From Megaustenia siamemsis (lineage: Eukaryota; Mollusca; Gastropoda; Stylommatophora; Ariophantidae), in the NCBI GenBank assembly GCA_032433765.1, contig JAVIAB010000124.1, positions 95,012,345 to 95,076,344 on the forward strand: a stretch of 64,000 nucleotides of DNA. The letters are read 5' to 3'. Each line of letters opens with the position of its first letter. The first letter of the stretch is position 1. The position numbers were made by a program, and so were the translations under genes. Below are positions 32,645 through 44,592 of the stretch, piece by piece. The notes beneath the pieces are model-generated. The model was not told where the DNA came from and did not search any database. It saw only the letters and a program-made list of their open reading frames with translations.

Positions 32645-32860
32645 GTTTTCTCCGCATCGAAGGTTTGATACCATGGCGCCCCATTCCTTTCTGTCTCTTG
32701 CTTTGATGGTGCTGATTGTCATAGACTGTCTTGTCCATCTTTTAATGTTACTCGACTCATGTTAGTCTTGTTTGCCTGTGCCTTTTTTACTTTGTATGGC
32801 TTCTTCCAAGATTACTTTTAGTAGTTGCTGTGTCTTTTAACATGACCCAAAAATCTATTA
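32645..32860 (-). mobile_element. LINE 3' fragment, third family
   Basis: It matches 30150-30360 in order: CGCATCGAAGG, CTTGCTTTGATGGTGC, TTAATGTTACTCG, ATGTTAGTCTTG and AACATGACCCAAAAATC. Confidence 0.78.
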
Positions 32861-33714
32861 GTCCAAACAATTAGTTCTTTATTATTCGATGTAATCACAT
32901 GCAAGCATTTCTCAAAGTTTCATTTTGCAACGTTCCCATCCTTCTTTTGCAATGTATTCGCAGTGTGTGTTATTTGTATCATTTCGCACGATGCAATCGT
33001 GTGCTTGTGTCTTTAAAGAGCTGTCCATTTTTATTTTTTTTTTTTATAGCGTTATGTTGGTACTAACAATGCATCTGTCAATTACCCTTTTCATTGCAAA
33101 GTAAGATTTGTATGGTATTTTGGTGCTATCTAGTTGTTTGCTTTCTAGATATCTATTTCAATCGACGCCATGAACTATCGTACTCGGTTTAATGTCGTCC
33201 TGTTGTTAGTAATATATTTTTTTTCTGATCATTTATGTTTATTGACATAACTGTAGTGAATCAGTAATTTATTGTTATATCATATAGACGAATATCTTTA
33301 TTACACCCAAAATCTGAATTGTGTAATTAATTGGATCAACTTTCAAGCAAAGCAGTCAACGGCGCTAACCGTCTTTCTGGCATCCATTACACCTGCTTTC
33401 AATTCCGAACGTATGGACTTTGTCCCTCCTTCGGGAATCCTTGAAACGAAGTCGAGATGGGGATAGTGCGACTGGGTAAAGCTCTCTCCATATTATGTGC
33501 GCAGGCTTAGTAGGCATAGTGAAATGACAAACAAATCACTAATGTAAACTTGGCACATGGAACGAACCATGTGCCCTGGACTTGTTCAAGTTAACACACT
33601 GGTGTAAACCCCTGTAGTTCAGTGGGCTGGACTCGTTCATTGTTCAAGTCTGTTGCCGAATGTGTTTGTCAAACATTGGTAGAATCAGTTACGAGAAGAG
33701 AAGCTGTTCGACAG

Positions 33715-33715
<1 letters not shown>
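32861..33715. other. No gene recognised
   Basis: Mostly AT-rich sequence. A tRNA-like word pair (GTAGTTCAGTGGGCTGGAC near 33613 and GTTCAAGTC near 33642) hints at a decayed SINE head, but no cloverleaf can be drawn convincingly. Confidence 0.35.
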
Positions 33716-33790
<75 letters not shown>

Positions 33791-33791
33791 G
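33716..33791. repeat. (TA)n tract
   Basis: This is a TA run of about 70 bases with one TATT interruption near the right end. Confidence 0.97.
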
Positions 33792-34269
33792 CAAACAATC
33801 CTTTACAATAATTCTAGAATTATCAAGTGTGCGTTTTACAACAACTTTGTTCAACAAACTTGTCATTGTGGTTAATGAGTAGTCCAGGAATTGGCGCACG
33901 TTTTGTGTATTTAAAAGCTTCATGTGTAAACGACGCGTTTCTTTATATTAATATTAATACGCCATTCGATGATGACGCCATGTAAACGTCGCCGATGTAC
34001 CTTTCACATGAGTATACTTTAAAGCGTTCTAATGTTCTGCCCTTATCGTGAACGCCACAACTTCCAGGCCGTAACGACTCTGCTCTCTTCTTGACCCACT
34101 TTATGCGTGCTCCGCTGCAGTGGTTGAGGATGCGTCGTCAAGAAGTTTTCTTGCCGTAACCTGGGGAGAAACCTTGGATGATAATTTCCTACCGTGTCTA
34201 ACATACTATACCCATCGTACACTTGACGTACTTCGCGTTGATTTTGGAATTATTCTGGACTGCAGAGTC

Positions 34270-35025
34270 TGGTAACACTGACTCGCGTTCGCAGCGACTC
34301 TCATGCTTCTTTCTTCACCACAGCGCCAGATCACGTCATAGAGATAGTTGTTGATCTACTGCACACATAAATCTCCCGTGGAAGTAACATTAAGTTTATT
34401 TACAAGTAAAATGTTCAACGAGAAAAATAGATACAAGCTAGCGTATACAATTCGCTCGGCTGTTCACACATTAATGTCATGAATGCACATCTCTCTTCTA
34501 CAGTCATGCCTCAGTTCGTTTCTCACACACAATAAGTTCAGCACTTAATCTCTCTCGTCTGGATCCTAACATTTACATCCTATACTAACACAATGATATG
34601 TCTCGTCAGTAAATTCAAGATCTACTCCTGCAACTCTCTTCTAACTCTCTACGTTGACTTAGCTCCGCGAGCTATTGACTTAGACTATCTACTGGGATCT
34701 ACAGCACCCGGTCTGTCACTAGTTCTCAGCAGTCTCCATATGTGTAATAACGTCTCCTCCTGCTTGTAACATGGGATTATATACTTCGTCTCTGAACCAA
34801 TCAAATTACTCGACGTCATCTCATGATGTGTCCCTTGACCAATCACAACTCCCCTACGCCATTTCCTCCTCTTCAAGTTCACACTCTCAATCAGTCACGG
34901 GATTTCTTCTATACTGCCTGAACATTACTCTATTCACTTTTCTCTTGACCTCTCCTCGTGCTATATTCACTCACTCACCTCAACCATATCCTACTCTCCT
35001 TCACAATCCCACATTCACTGTTACA
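34270..35025 (-). mobile_element. Candidate solo LTR
   Basis: On the minus strand the segment starts TGTAACAGTG and ends CAGTGTTACCA, a TG...CA pair with a short imperfect terminal inverted repeat. Inside, in order, are two CCAAT boxes (34839-34843 and 34797-34801), a TATATAAT box (34776-34783) and an AATAAA signal (34395-34400). That is the order expected of U3-R-U5. No second copy, internal region or clear target-site duplication is seen, so this remains a candidate. Confidence 0.4.
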
Positions 35026-35429
35026 CATGTAGTATCTGTAGCATGAAGTGAATGAAGCTGATTTGTTACATGACTGCTTGTGGGCTGTTTTTCCTTCAAT
35101 CTTGTTGATGTGTATCACGCTGACAACGGTCTCTGTTAAAGTCGATATCCCAGGTAGACATTCAAGACAATGTTGAAAAAGGCATAAATTAGATAGTGAG
35201 GATTACATGTGCCCAGAATTGTCTGCTTCTATAAAGGACAATGACCTAGTGAGTGTGACCTGTTAAAGAATGAAGATGATGTTGTTGATGATGATGATGC
35301 CATGTCAATATGTTTCATTTTCTTCTTCTTCACTTACTCTTGTACTTCTTACAGCACCTGCTTCTTCTTCTTCTTTCCTTCCTCATTTGTCTTTCAACGC
35401 CGAGGGGAGATATAATTTGCGATCTTGTT

Positions 35430-35815
35430 GCTATTCTTTTCTCCCCTGGCGCTGTTATATTTCCTAGTGCTTCTTATTTTCCGTAAATAGATCTTTTTCG
35501 TTGCCGCCGCTTGGGTCTGGTGTTCTCGCAACGTTTATTGAATGTCCCTTGAGTTTTGTTCAGATCTTTCTGCGTTGGCATGTGGCCGAATAATTTTATC
35601 TGTTGTTTCATTATATATTATATGTATGTGGTTATTCCTAGCTTTTTGTCTCAGTTCTTCATTTATGATAATAGCGTTTTGAAGTAGATTAAACGTTTTT
35701 GTTCTCATGCTTCTGGCAGATTTAACCATTGCTAAATAATGCTGTTACAGCGTTTCTGTAATGTTGGTCCACCTTACTCTCGGCCTATGTCTTGCCTTTC
35801 TCCCCATTATATTTT
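35430..35815 (-). mobile_element. Decayed LINE RT tail
   Basis: GTGGCCGAATAATTTTATC and TGTTGTTTCATTATA parallel the segment at 4750-4785 of the LINE at 4594-5375. The minus-strand frame retains NETTDKIIRPHAN, in place of KKQQTNWFGHI. Confidence 0.5.
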
Positions 35816-35839
35816 TAATAATATATTTGTATGGTAAGA

Positions 35840-36300
35840 AATAAAACATGAATAAGAATTCTTAAATGTTATGTAGAGCCAGGCTTAACATATGGTTGTT
35901 AATCATGGACAATAGAACAACAGATATGAAAATCACTGGAGGCTTTAGAAATGTAGTTTTACAGAAAAATGTTGAGAACACCATGGGCTGCTAAAGAAGA
36001 GTAATGATAACGTTTTTGAAGAGGCCAAAGCAAAAATACAGCTAATTTGCAATATTAGGACGAAACAATCATCATTTTTTGGCCATGAAATGAGAAGAGA
36101 ACAGCTGGAATATTGTGACACCTGGGAAAGGTGAGGGACGAAGAGATAAAGGGAAGCAAAGAGAAAATGTGCCAGACAGTTTAAGAGAAATGTTTGGCAG
36201 AAGGTCAACAACAGAAATGATAAATAACTGTCCAGATTAAAAGTTGTGGAGAGACATGATCTTCTACGCCAGCAGACATGGTACTTGATGAAGATGACGG
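35840..36300 (+). mobile_element. RTE-type LINE 3' end
   Basis: It matches 44140-44590 and the reverse complement of 8090-8560: TTATGTAGAGCCAGG, ATGGACAATAGAACAACAGA and GAGAAGAGAACAGCTGGAAT, ending at CATGGTACTTGATGAAGATG. Frames are broken. Confidence 0.82.
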
Positions 36301-36604
36301 TAAAAATAGCACTTCATTCTTTCTGGATTGCAAAACATTTTACTTGTAGTTTATGTATGTATTGTTCCCACTCTTTTATGAAATCATTTCTAATTGACTC
36401 ATCTTGTTACTCCAACCACTTTTCACATACATCTCATCTCAGCGGTGTCAGCATCCTTATATGTTTATTACTAAGTGACCGTGTCTGGCACTTATAGCAG
36501 AATGTGGGAATAGAGACACCCCTGAAAAAAAAAATCTTTCTTTGTGGGGATAGGTATTGCTTTGTTATTGATGTTTTACTATGTAAAATTATTGAACCCA
36601 TTCG

Positions 36605-36790
36605 AGTCTCCGCATCGAAGGTTGGCTACCATAGAGCCCCATTCCGCTCTTGCTTTGATAGTGCATGTTGTCAGAGGCTAATTTGTCCATCTTTTGATGT
36701 TACTCGTCCATGTTAGTCTTGGTCTGCCTCTGCCTCCTGTATTTTTCCTTCCAGTATTACTTTTAGTTTTATTTTGATTGATTTAGGATT
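36605..36790 (-). mobile_element. LINE 3' fragment, third family
   Basis: It matches 30145-30320. The shared block of the two P450 copies begins inside it, at 36731. Confidence 0.75.
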
Positions 36791-36859
36791 GTGTTATTTA
36801 TTTATTATTCCTTACACATGTTTCTATCCTTAGCAATTTTGCTTCACTAGTGTGAGGGG

Positions 36860-37235
36860 AAATGAAAGACGATTGGAGGTCACAGAGATGGGATTTCTCA
36901 GAAGAATGCTGAAAGTTCCCTGGACAGCTGAAAAGACCAATGAGGAAGTTCTCAAAGAGGCCAAAACAAAGGGAGCTCTTAAAAATCATCAGAAAGAGGC
37001 AATCAACGTTTTTCGGGCACATCATGAGAAGAGGAAAGTTGGAATACTTGGTTACAACTGGCAAAATAAAAGGAAAGAGAGATCGCGGGCGACAAAGAGA
37101 GAAAATACAGGATAGCTTGGTGTCATGGCATGGAAAACAGTCAAGAACAGAACTGATACGATGCACTGTAGGTAGAAGATTGTGGAGGGACATGATCACC
37201 TACGCCATCCGGTATGGCACATGATGATGATGAGT
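36860..37235 (+). mobile_element. RTE-type LINE 3' end (copy-2 block)
   Basis: This is the counterpart of 130-503, ending in ATGATGATGATG. A few single-base differences in A and G runs shift its reading frames relative to the first copy. Confidence 0.85.
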
Positions 37236-38946
37236 GTGAGGGGTTAGCTGCACAATTTATTTTGCAATGTTTTACTGTTACCTCTTTTTCGAATCGTATT
37301 CTTTTCTTTTGTCTAATATTTGATAATGAAGATACGTGTTCGTTTCCTAGCTCGATTGGTCTAAAGGTCAAAAGTCAGGCCCTGGATAAGATCTCTGGTA
37401 CAATGATGTTATAGTACACTTCACAGTGCCACTTGGCGTAGAATGCTTTTGACCTATATTACTCGGCCTGGGAAGTAATGGGACACGTGGTATTACTTAT
37501 CTTGATTACTAAACTTAGTGACTAACCTACACTCCAACACGCCTTATTTAGTAACATAAGAGCAGATTGAAGTTGTTTCCCCTAGCAACTCGATTAGTCT
37601 CCATTCTTCACCTTTAACTACTTTAACCACAATTGTCTATGTGCAGTGCCTTGTATCAGTTATGTTATTGGTTGTTACAATGCCAAGACTCCAAGCTATT
37701 TTTCTCTCTTTATCTGTATTTTGCCAGTTTCCGAAAAACGACGATTCTTTCTTTCTGATATATTTTTAGTAGTTCCCTTTTTGTGTTGACCCTTTCAGAA
37801 TGTCCTCGTTGGTCTATTTAGCTGTTAAACAACGAAGAGAGAAAGGTTGTAGCTATTCATCATGTTTACAGTGTATAAGATTGCTAAACACTCTGTTATA
37901 AGAATTTCAGGTTAAGAATTCCTAGTATGATTTCATTGTCTTTATTTATGCTCTAAAATTAAAAGTAACATTTATATTCAGTAGTGATTAAAAGAAACGA
38001 AATTACATAACTCACATAAAAACTCATAGGTATACGCTACAGCAGAACAAATAACGCAAGGTAGCCATTTGTAAAATTTTATACGTAGCTTAAACACGTA
38101 CACATTATATATTCTTTTTGTCTCTCTTTCCACATTTAAATAAAAGTGCTACATTAAATTTAGGAATTATTCACTCAACAATTGAATCAACCATTATTCT
38201 ATATTTAAGAATTAGTTACTCAACAATCGAATTGATAAATATTTTATATCTGGGAATTCACTACTGAACACTCGAATACACCACTATTTTAGATTTACAG
38301 ATTGGTCACTCATTAATCGAAATTACCACTAATTTAGATTCAGGCACTCAACACTTCAACATTCCATTATTTCTCAATAAACATGAACATATATATTTAT
38401 GTGTTAGCTCAAAAGTTGTTCTTCCATGTTCTCGCACTCGAGCATGCAAACTATGTTGTACCTTGACCGATTGATTCATGGTGAGTGTCTGTATTTAAGC
38501 GTTATGTTGTTGCTTGCTTACATCTGCAGTTGACAAATAGTAGACATGCATTTGCTTTAACTGATTAATGTAAAATATCTGTTTAAATGTTAATATTTTA
38601 GTGATCTACAGTGCAATTGACAATAATGAAGAAATCAAGGGTCACCTTTTCAAATTGGAATAACGTACATTTGAATTAGCGTTTATTGTGTAAAAATAAA
38701 TATCAATTAACTATAGTGACAGTAAAACATCCATTAAATGTTTTCTACATGCTGGAATCAAATTTCACTTTCATTTAAAAGGATAAATGTATTTGTGGTT
38801 TAGTTTAAAATATCTGCCCTGTTTGTTCAAATTAGAGTAGATTGGGCTCCAATTAGTTCATTTTGAACGTATTGATTGTACTTTTTTCTTAAAGCAAAAA
38901 AAAAAAAAAACGCGTAATTTTGTTCAATGTATTTTATAACAATCAA
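37236..38946. other. AT-rich stretch downstream of the P450
   Basis: This is the counterpart of 506-2215, with an RTE relic at 37765-37840 and the 45-bp degenerate array at 38153-38360. A TTTATT at 38682-38687 could be the AATAAA of the P450 transcript, about 260 bases past its stop. Confidence 0.45.
38153..38360. repeat. Degenerate 45-bp minisatellite (copy 2)
   Basis: Same array as 1423-1630. Confidence 0.65.
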
Positions 38947-40454
38947 TTATCTACGTGCAATGAATCTGATTGTATATGGTTCTGGTACCACAGTAGTTCC
39001 ATACAATTCTTTCAATGGAGGCGGCCCACGTGACCTGTCGGCTGGTTCGAATCTGAAACGTTGGAACATGGCAGACAGGAAGAGAAACAGTTCCATTTTA
39101 GCCAGAGACTCTCCCAGGCATGACCTTCTGCCAATACTAAAGGGGATGAGCTCTTCCCGGTTGATGAGAGCTCCGTTTTGGTCAATGAATCTCTCTGGTC
39201 GAAAGTTTTCAGGGTCTCCCCAGATTTTTTTGTCGTTATGAACAGAATCGAGAATCGGCCAGAATGTGCTGCCCTTTGGAAATGTGAATCCACGAACTTC
39301 GAATGATGCATTTACTTCTCGGAGTGTACCAACTGGAACAAGACTTGCCTTCCGTTGTGTTTCCATAATAACCGCATTCAAATATGTTAATTTAGGTTTA
39401 TCAGCGATGGTGGGAATGCGAGCAGTTCCCACGTTGGCCTCAATCTCCTGGTAAACTTTGTCTTGCACTTCAGGGTTGTACAGCATGAAAAGAAGGCACC
39501 ACAATATGGTTGTACTTGTGGTCTCTGTTCCAGCAAGAAAAAGTGCTCGGATGATCGAAACTAAGTTTTCTTCGTTCAGATTAGTACTCCCACCTTTTTT
39601 CAGAATTCTCTTCATTTCTTTGATGTAAGCGGTAATAAAGTTATGTGGTTCTTCATTTTCATTGAGTGTGTCTTTGAGTTCTTTAATGTAAACTTTAGAA
39701 AACATTTCATTTATATCAACCGAAGCTTTGATCCATTTCTTGATGTGAAAGAAATCGCCAGGTAGATATCGTACGAATTTACATGGCGTCAGTAGCTGAA
39801 TATATCGGACGTACCTGAGTGCGTCTCTTATGCTGACAATAAGGTATTGAAAAACAGGCTCTTCGTAGCTGAATCTTTTCCCCACTGCTACAGAACAAAT
39901 AACGTTGGAAACACCACCGTTAATAAGTAGCCTGACGTCTTCAGGCCTCCCTTTAAGAGCAGCCAGATTTTCAAGAACACATATGACCTCTTCTTGAATT
40001 TTTTCAGCCATTATGTTCTTCCCCATCCAAAGAATCTGAGAATATTCAAAGATGTCGTTCTTTGTTCTTTCCAGTTATCGTCCCTTGCTGCAAATATCCC
40101 TTTATTATATTCTCCCAGGAGATCGTTACCAAACGATAGTTGAGAGTTAGTTATGCTGTCAGCATGTTTGGTCACAATTTCTTTAATGGTGCTATAATCA
40201 TTGACAAGAATCTGCAGTTGACCTCCAATATCCAGACTATAAATGTCGCCGGCTTTCTTTTTCCACTCTCTCATTTTAGGCCTCAGGTTTCCGCCCATCA
40301 TAAAAAAGTGTCCAAAAAATGGCCACGGTTTGACTGGAAAAGGTGGAATATTGTATTTGGTGTAGCCACGTCTTAACTTTGTCCATATCCAGAATATGGT
40401 TAATAATGTCAGAGCTGGTAGCAAAAGCCAAGCAGTGCTGTCAGTGAGTGTCAT
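38947..40454 (-). CDS. Cytochrome P450, CYP2-clan-like, single exon
   Basis: This is a membrane-bound heme monooxygenase, probably of the endoplasmic reticulum. Start ATG is at 40452-40454 and the stop at 38947. One base is missing near 40021-40030, where FFG meets MGK. With it the frame is 502 residues, the normal size for a microsomal P450. Motifs in order are: N-terminal hydrophobic anchor (about 8-24), proline-rich hinge PPFPVKPWP (37-45), C-helix WKEQR (128-132), I-helix AGTETT (308-313), K-helix ETQR (365-368), PERF (420-423) and heme loop FSIGRRSCLG (439-448) with the cysteine ligand at 446. The loop style and AGTETT fit the CYP2 clan. No intron is visible, and no poly-A remnant lies on the 3' side, so nothing marks it as a recent retrocopy. 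The broken copy at 2216-3714 carries a third G at the shift site, supporting the intact frame. The substrate cannot be told from sequence. Confidence 0.9.
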
Positions 40455-40772
40455 TGTAGATGGTTATCACGGTTCCTGTGATGTAAGCACATGTTAAAAT
40501 ATGTTTAATTTATTGAACATAAATAATATAATGTTAACATTGTAGTAATGTTTCATGTAACGAATGCAAAAGTTGAAAGTTTTAAATTAAGTAAAATCAG
40601 ATGAATGCCTGCGTGACTTGATAGATCTTAAAGTCATAAAATATAAATATCTAATCCCAAAAATTCAAAGGATCATTACAGGCACTGGTAGAGAGGAAGG
40701 GGGGGGGGGGGTTAGAGAGGGGGAAGGAAGATTACGTGAGAATGACGACGTGAAAGTCTTGAGAGATGTTCT

Positions 40773-41140
40773 CCTCATCATCATCATGTGCCATACCGGT
40801 TGGCGCAGGCGATCATATCCTTCCACAATCTTCTATCCACCGCGCATCGTATCAACTCTGTTGTTGACTGTTTTCCATGTCATGATACCAAGCCATTAAA
40901 TATTTTCTCACTTTGCCGTCCACGATCCCTCCCTTCCTGAATCTTGCCAGTTGTAATCAAATATTCCAACTTTCTTCTTCTCGTGAAGTGCGAGGAAAAT
41001 GTTGATTGTTTCTTTCTGATGTTTCCTGGGAGCTCCTTTTTTGTGTTGGCTTCTTTAAGAATGTCCTCATTGATATGTTTAGCTGTCCAGAGAACATTCA
41101 ACATTCCTCTGAGAAACCTCATTAATGTGTTCTAAAGATG
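40773..41140 (-). mobile_element. RTE-type LINE 3' end, inverted (copy-2 block)
   Basis: This is the counterpart of 4029-4390. Here a single 80-codon frame, MRFLRGMLNVLWTA to RGRQSEKIFNGLVS, stays open where the first copy splits it. Confidence 0.83.
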
Positions 41141-41238
41141 TTCTAAGAATAACTATCTCCCTCCCTTGAACAGCTGGGACCAAGGGAGATGACTTTCAGT
41201 AATTCAAATCTTATTTACTTGTTCATGGAGCATGGCTT

Positions 41239-41971
41239 ACTTCCCGTCTTAACTCACACGCACACAAGCACGTATAAGCAACACAAAGCGAGTGTGGATG
41301 CATTAAACGAATTTTGTTCTAAAATAGTGCGGGGAATTTTACCTTGTCAGTGCTGCTTAGGTCAGTAGAATCTTCTTTTTTCTTTTACCTAGCTGCTGAT
41401 GCCTTTAATCGTCGCACAGAAACGAGATTATTTCCGGTATACTATATTGTCTCTAGATATTTGGTTGCTTGTTTGATTCTCTTTTTTCTTTTCATAAATG
41501 GAACGTCTTTCTTTGGTTTATCTTTCTGATGTTAAACAAGGAAATATTTTGGTCTATGCATATGTCTTTTATGCCATATATCCATCTTTTATTTGGTCTT
41601 CCTCTTTGCCCTCCGTTTTGATGTTCTAAGATAGAATGCTGTTGGTGACATTTGGTCTGGTTTCTGGCCAGTAGAATCCAGATCTATATATTAGACATGT
41701 AATATATGCAATCTCGATATATGTAACGCTAGAACTGTTACAGTTATGAACATCTATTATGCATATAGGTAAAAAAAAAACAACTGGGAATTGCAGCTCC
41801 CATTCAATGAAGTATCATACGAAGTAATAACCGGTGTAGCTAAACGTTAATGTAGTACTCATTACTCGACAGAATCCGTTTTGTGTGTTGACACTAGTTT
41901 AGGAAGAATTCATGCATGCTTGCACGCTATGTGAAGATTCAGTACAGAATGTTGTAAAGCATGTAAAATAG
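41239..41971. other. Unique flank with a LINE relic
   Basis: No host gene is seen. At about 41550-41690 the minus strand gives GQRGRPNKRW, an RT tail motif, in a decayed context. Confidence 0.45.
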
Positions 41972-42652
41972 GAATAAAACTATATGAAGCAGGTAAACTA
42001 GTAGAAAGACAAGACAAACTACGACGTTTCTGCAAAAGCTTCCATCAGGTATAACACACAAGCTATTGAAATTAAAAACAGACAAGTAAGAAAACAAGAC
42101 ATGAGACTACTATGGGATAAAAGTAAATAAGTAAAGAGCCCCGTCACGCCAAGTGGCGTATAGGGGATATGGTGTTAGTGACCATACATTTCACAGACCT
42201 TCAGCACATGATTTTTGGCGTAATGTGGTGGGTATTACGCCCGTGCCGCTTTACTTTCCCCAGAAAAATCCGGTACCCATTTAAGGCTGGGTGAACCCAG
42301 AAGCCCTCGATTGGAATCGAACCCTACCTTTTGTCTTTTGTAGTCCCGTTCACTAACCACTGAGCTATACCACCCCTTTCATTTGTCCTCATGACACCCA
42401 GTTCCTAATTTGTCACTGTTTGCTTCTTTCGCTGCAATTAGATCCTATCTGCCCCAATATCAATTAATTATGCAACCAAAATCTACGTAAACCTTTGCCA
42501 ACGTTTCTTTCCGCCATTTTTTAGATCATTGTTTTGATTGCGTGCTTTGATTTTTTTTTTCAATTTGAATAGTCTGTGTGTTATAACTTATGAAGGATTT
42601 ATTGCGAAACGTCTTGTCTTACTATTAATTTAGCTGCTTCATATCGTTTTAT
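41972..42652. mobile_element. Inverted-repeat-bracketed element with SINE inside
   Basis: Arms of about 90-100 bases at 41972-42075 and 42560-42652 are imperfect reverse complements (ATATGAAGCAG, AAGACAAGAC, ACGTTTC, TATAACACACA in order). Both carry the GAAACGTC word. A SINE-2 copy occupies part of the centre. The class is unknown; inverted pseudo-LTRs of a Penelope-like element or a foldback element are possibilities. Confidence 0.55.
42117..42378 (-). mobile_element. tRNA-derived SINE (SINE-2)
   Basis: It is full length. The tail AAGTAAATAAGTAAA is at the left, and the tRNA-like head ending ACCACTGAGCTATACCACCC is at the right. Confidence 0.85.
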
Positions 42653-43009
42653 ACTTATCTGACATGTTTTCGGAGGCTCTACTCGAGGCCCCGCATTATA
42701 TTTAATATGTGTGCTTCTCTCCATGTTGCAAAGTACCAAGTTCATATTTTCAATTGTTTTGATGTTAAGAGGTACACAAACTGTAACTTTATTTGTAACA
42801 ACTCGATTACTATGTACTTTGTACTGGTAAACGTAATACCACAGAATAGTCTAACGGTAGAATTAATTGCGTGCTCTTAATTAAAAATCATACCTCACAA
42901 TCTCTAAGATATTTCGTCCCTGTTGTAACTTTCCACGTCTTTTTTTTTCAGGTTCTGTTCTACAGTTTATTTAAGATAACAAAAACAATTTCTTGACTCC
43001 TCTCGAATA

Positions 43010-43230
43010 TAGTTTGTAGTGCATATGTTGACAGTGCCCATAAGAATATAATGTCAACGAGTCATGTGGTCAACAAATCACGTGACCGTATTATTTCACA
43101 ATAAAAAGCAATATTCTGCATACATGTATGGCTGAGTGAAGCTAGAAGGTCTCTCAGCGAATCGGCCGCTTGTTCACAATGCACAAGTTTAACAATCACT
43201 ACTCTATCACTGCTACCAGATTAAATTGAA
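43010..43230 (-). mobile_element. Strongly decayed SINE-2
   Basis: Ordered weak matches: ATGTGGTCAACAA, GTGACCGTATTATTTC, GTATGGCTGAGTGAAGC, CAGCGAATCGGCC and CACTACTCTATCACTG. The identification rests on order, not on long identity. Confidence 0.35.
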
Positions 43231-43854
43231 ACACGTTTAAATGGGTGTAAATTAGATCCTACTATCTATAATCCAAAAGAGCGCAATCATTTATAATCCC
43301 TGACCAAGAAACAGCTATTTTTATTCTCCGATATGTAACACATCTCTCTTTTGCTTCATCATTTCATCTCTAATCCCTCTGTTAATTTCTCTTTGATATA
43401 CCTGTCACGCTTATCCTAGATGTGGCAGAGTTTATCATTATTTCGTTGTTTGTTTGTGTGAGTGTTGTTCTCGTTTTCCGAGGAAGGCCGAAGGTAGATC
43501 GAAACGTCAGTAGTTTATTGCGTTACTTGTTTGTAAAGCTGCAAAATACCTTGTAGCGTGTACGTTACACCACACTACTTGCTCCTGCTGCCAGCTTTAC
43601 TGTAGCACTACAATTATTTACCTGGCACTGCCCCTCCCTGAGACGGAATACTCATCTTCTCAGACGGCTTATGTTTAAGCTCGCGCAGTAAACATATTAC
43701 CACGGCATCAGAACAAAGAACATGTCCCGCAAACTAATGCATTGAACTAAACGAAAAAAACAACAACAAAGGACAGGCAAGAATTATGTTTTCGAGAAAA
43801 AACAGACGGCAAATATGTGTGACACACTATGAAGATGAAACAAGTGAGTTATAA

Positions 43855-44592
43855 GAAATGTTGGAGATTATAGTGAAAGAAAGCTAAAGTAAAGGACTCA
43901 GCCTTAATAGCAAAAAGAAGCAATGGTAACAACAAAGAAAAAGACATCACCTCAGTGCAAAATAAAGACAAGTGGAACAATATTAAAACAGGTAAATGAA
44001 TTTAAATATTGGGAACTTTGTTAACCTCAGACGGAAGATGTAGAAAAGAGGCGAGATGCAAAATGGCCCAGGTAAGAACAGCTTTATAAAAAAAATGAAG
44101 AAGATACTATGCAATCCATTTTTGACAATAGAAACAAGAAAAAGAGTTCTTAAGTGTTATGTAGAGCCAGAATTAACATATGGATGTGAATCATGGACAA
44201 TAGGACAACAGACAAGAAAATCACTGGAGTCTGTAGAAATGTGGTTTTACAGAAGAATGTTGAGAATACTACGGACATCTAAGAAGAGTAATGAAGATAT
44301 TCTGAGAGAGGTCAAACAAAAAGAGAGCTAATTTCCAATATTAGAAAGAAACAATCATCATTTTTTTGCTCATGTAATGAGAAGAGAACAGCTGTAATAT
44401 ATGGCAACAACTGGAAAAATTGAGGTACGAAGAGATATAGGGATGCAAAGAGAAAATATATCACGCAGCTTAAGAGAATGGCTTGGCAGAAGGTGAACAA
44501 CAGAAATGGTAAATAACTGTCGAGATCGAATGTTGTGGAGAGACATGTCACCTACGCCAGCAAGCCATGTACTTGATGATGATGATGTGTAA
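43855..44592 (+). mobile_element. RTE-type LINE 3' portion
   Basis: It is the reverse-complement counterpart of 8090-8820, including CCATTTTTGACAATAGAAAC, LKCYVEPELTYGCESWTIGQ and an ending at GTACTTGATGATGATGATG. Frames are partly open over 91 codons and then broken. Confidence 0.85.

Larger units (their letters stand above)
36731..41238. repeat. Segmental duplication, copy 2 (P450 block)
   Basis: Same content and orientation as 1-4493, with offsets growing from 36730 to 36745 through small indels. Here the block continues past 41238 into sequence absent from the region after the gap. Confidence 0.93.

Noticed and set aside
38890..38910. Poly-A tract as the retrocopy tail of the P450
   Set aside because: The A run is on the plus strand, while the gene is on the minus strand. 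A retrocopy tail would read as T here.
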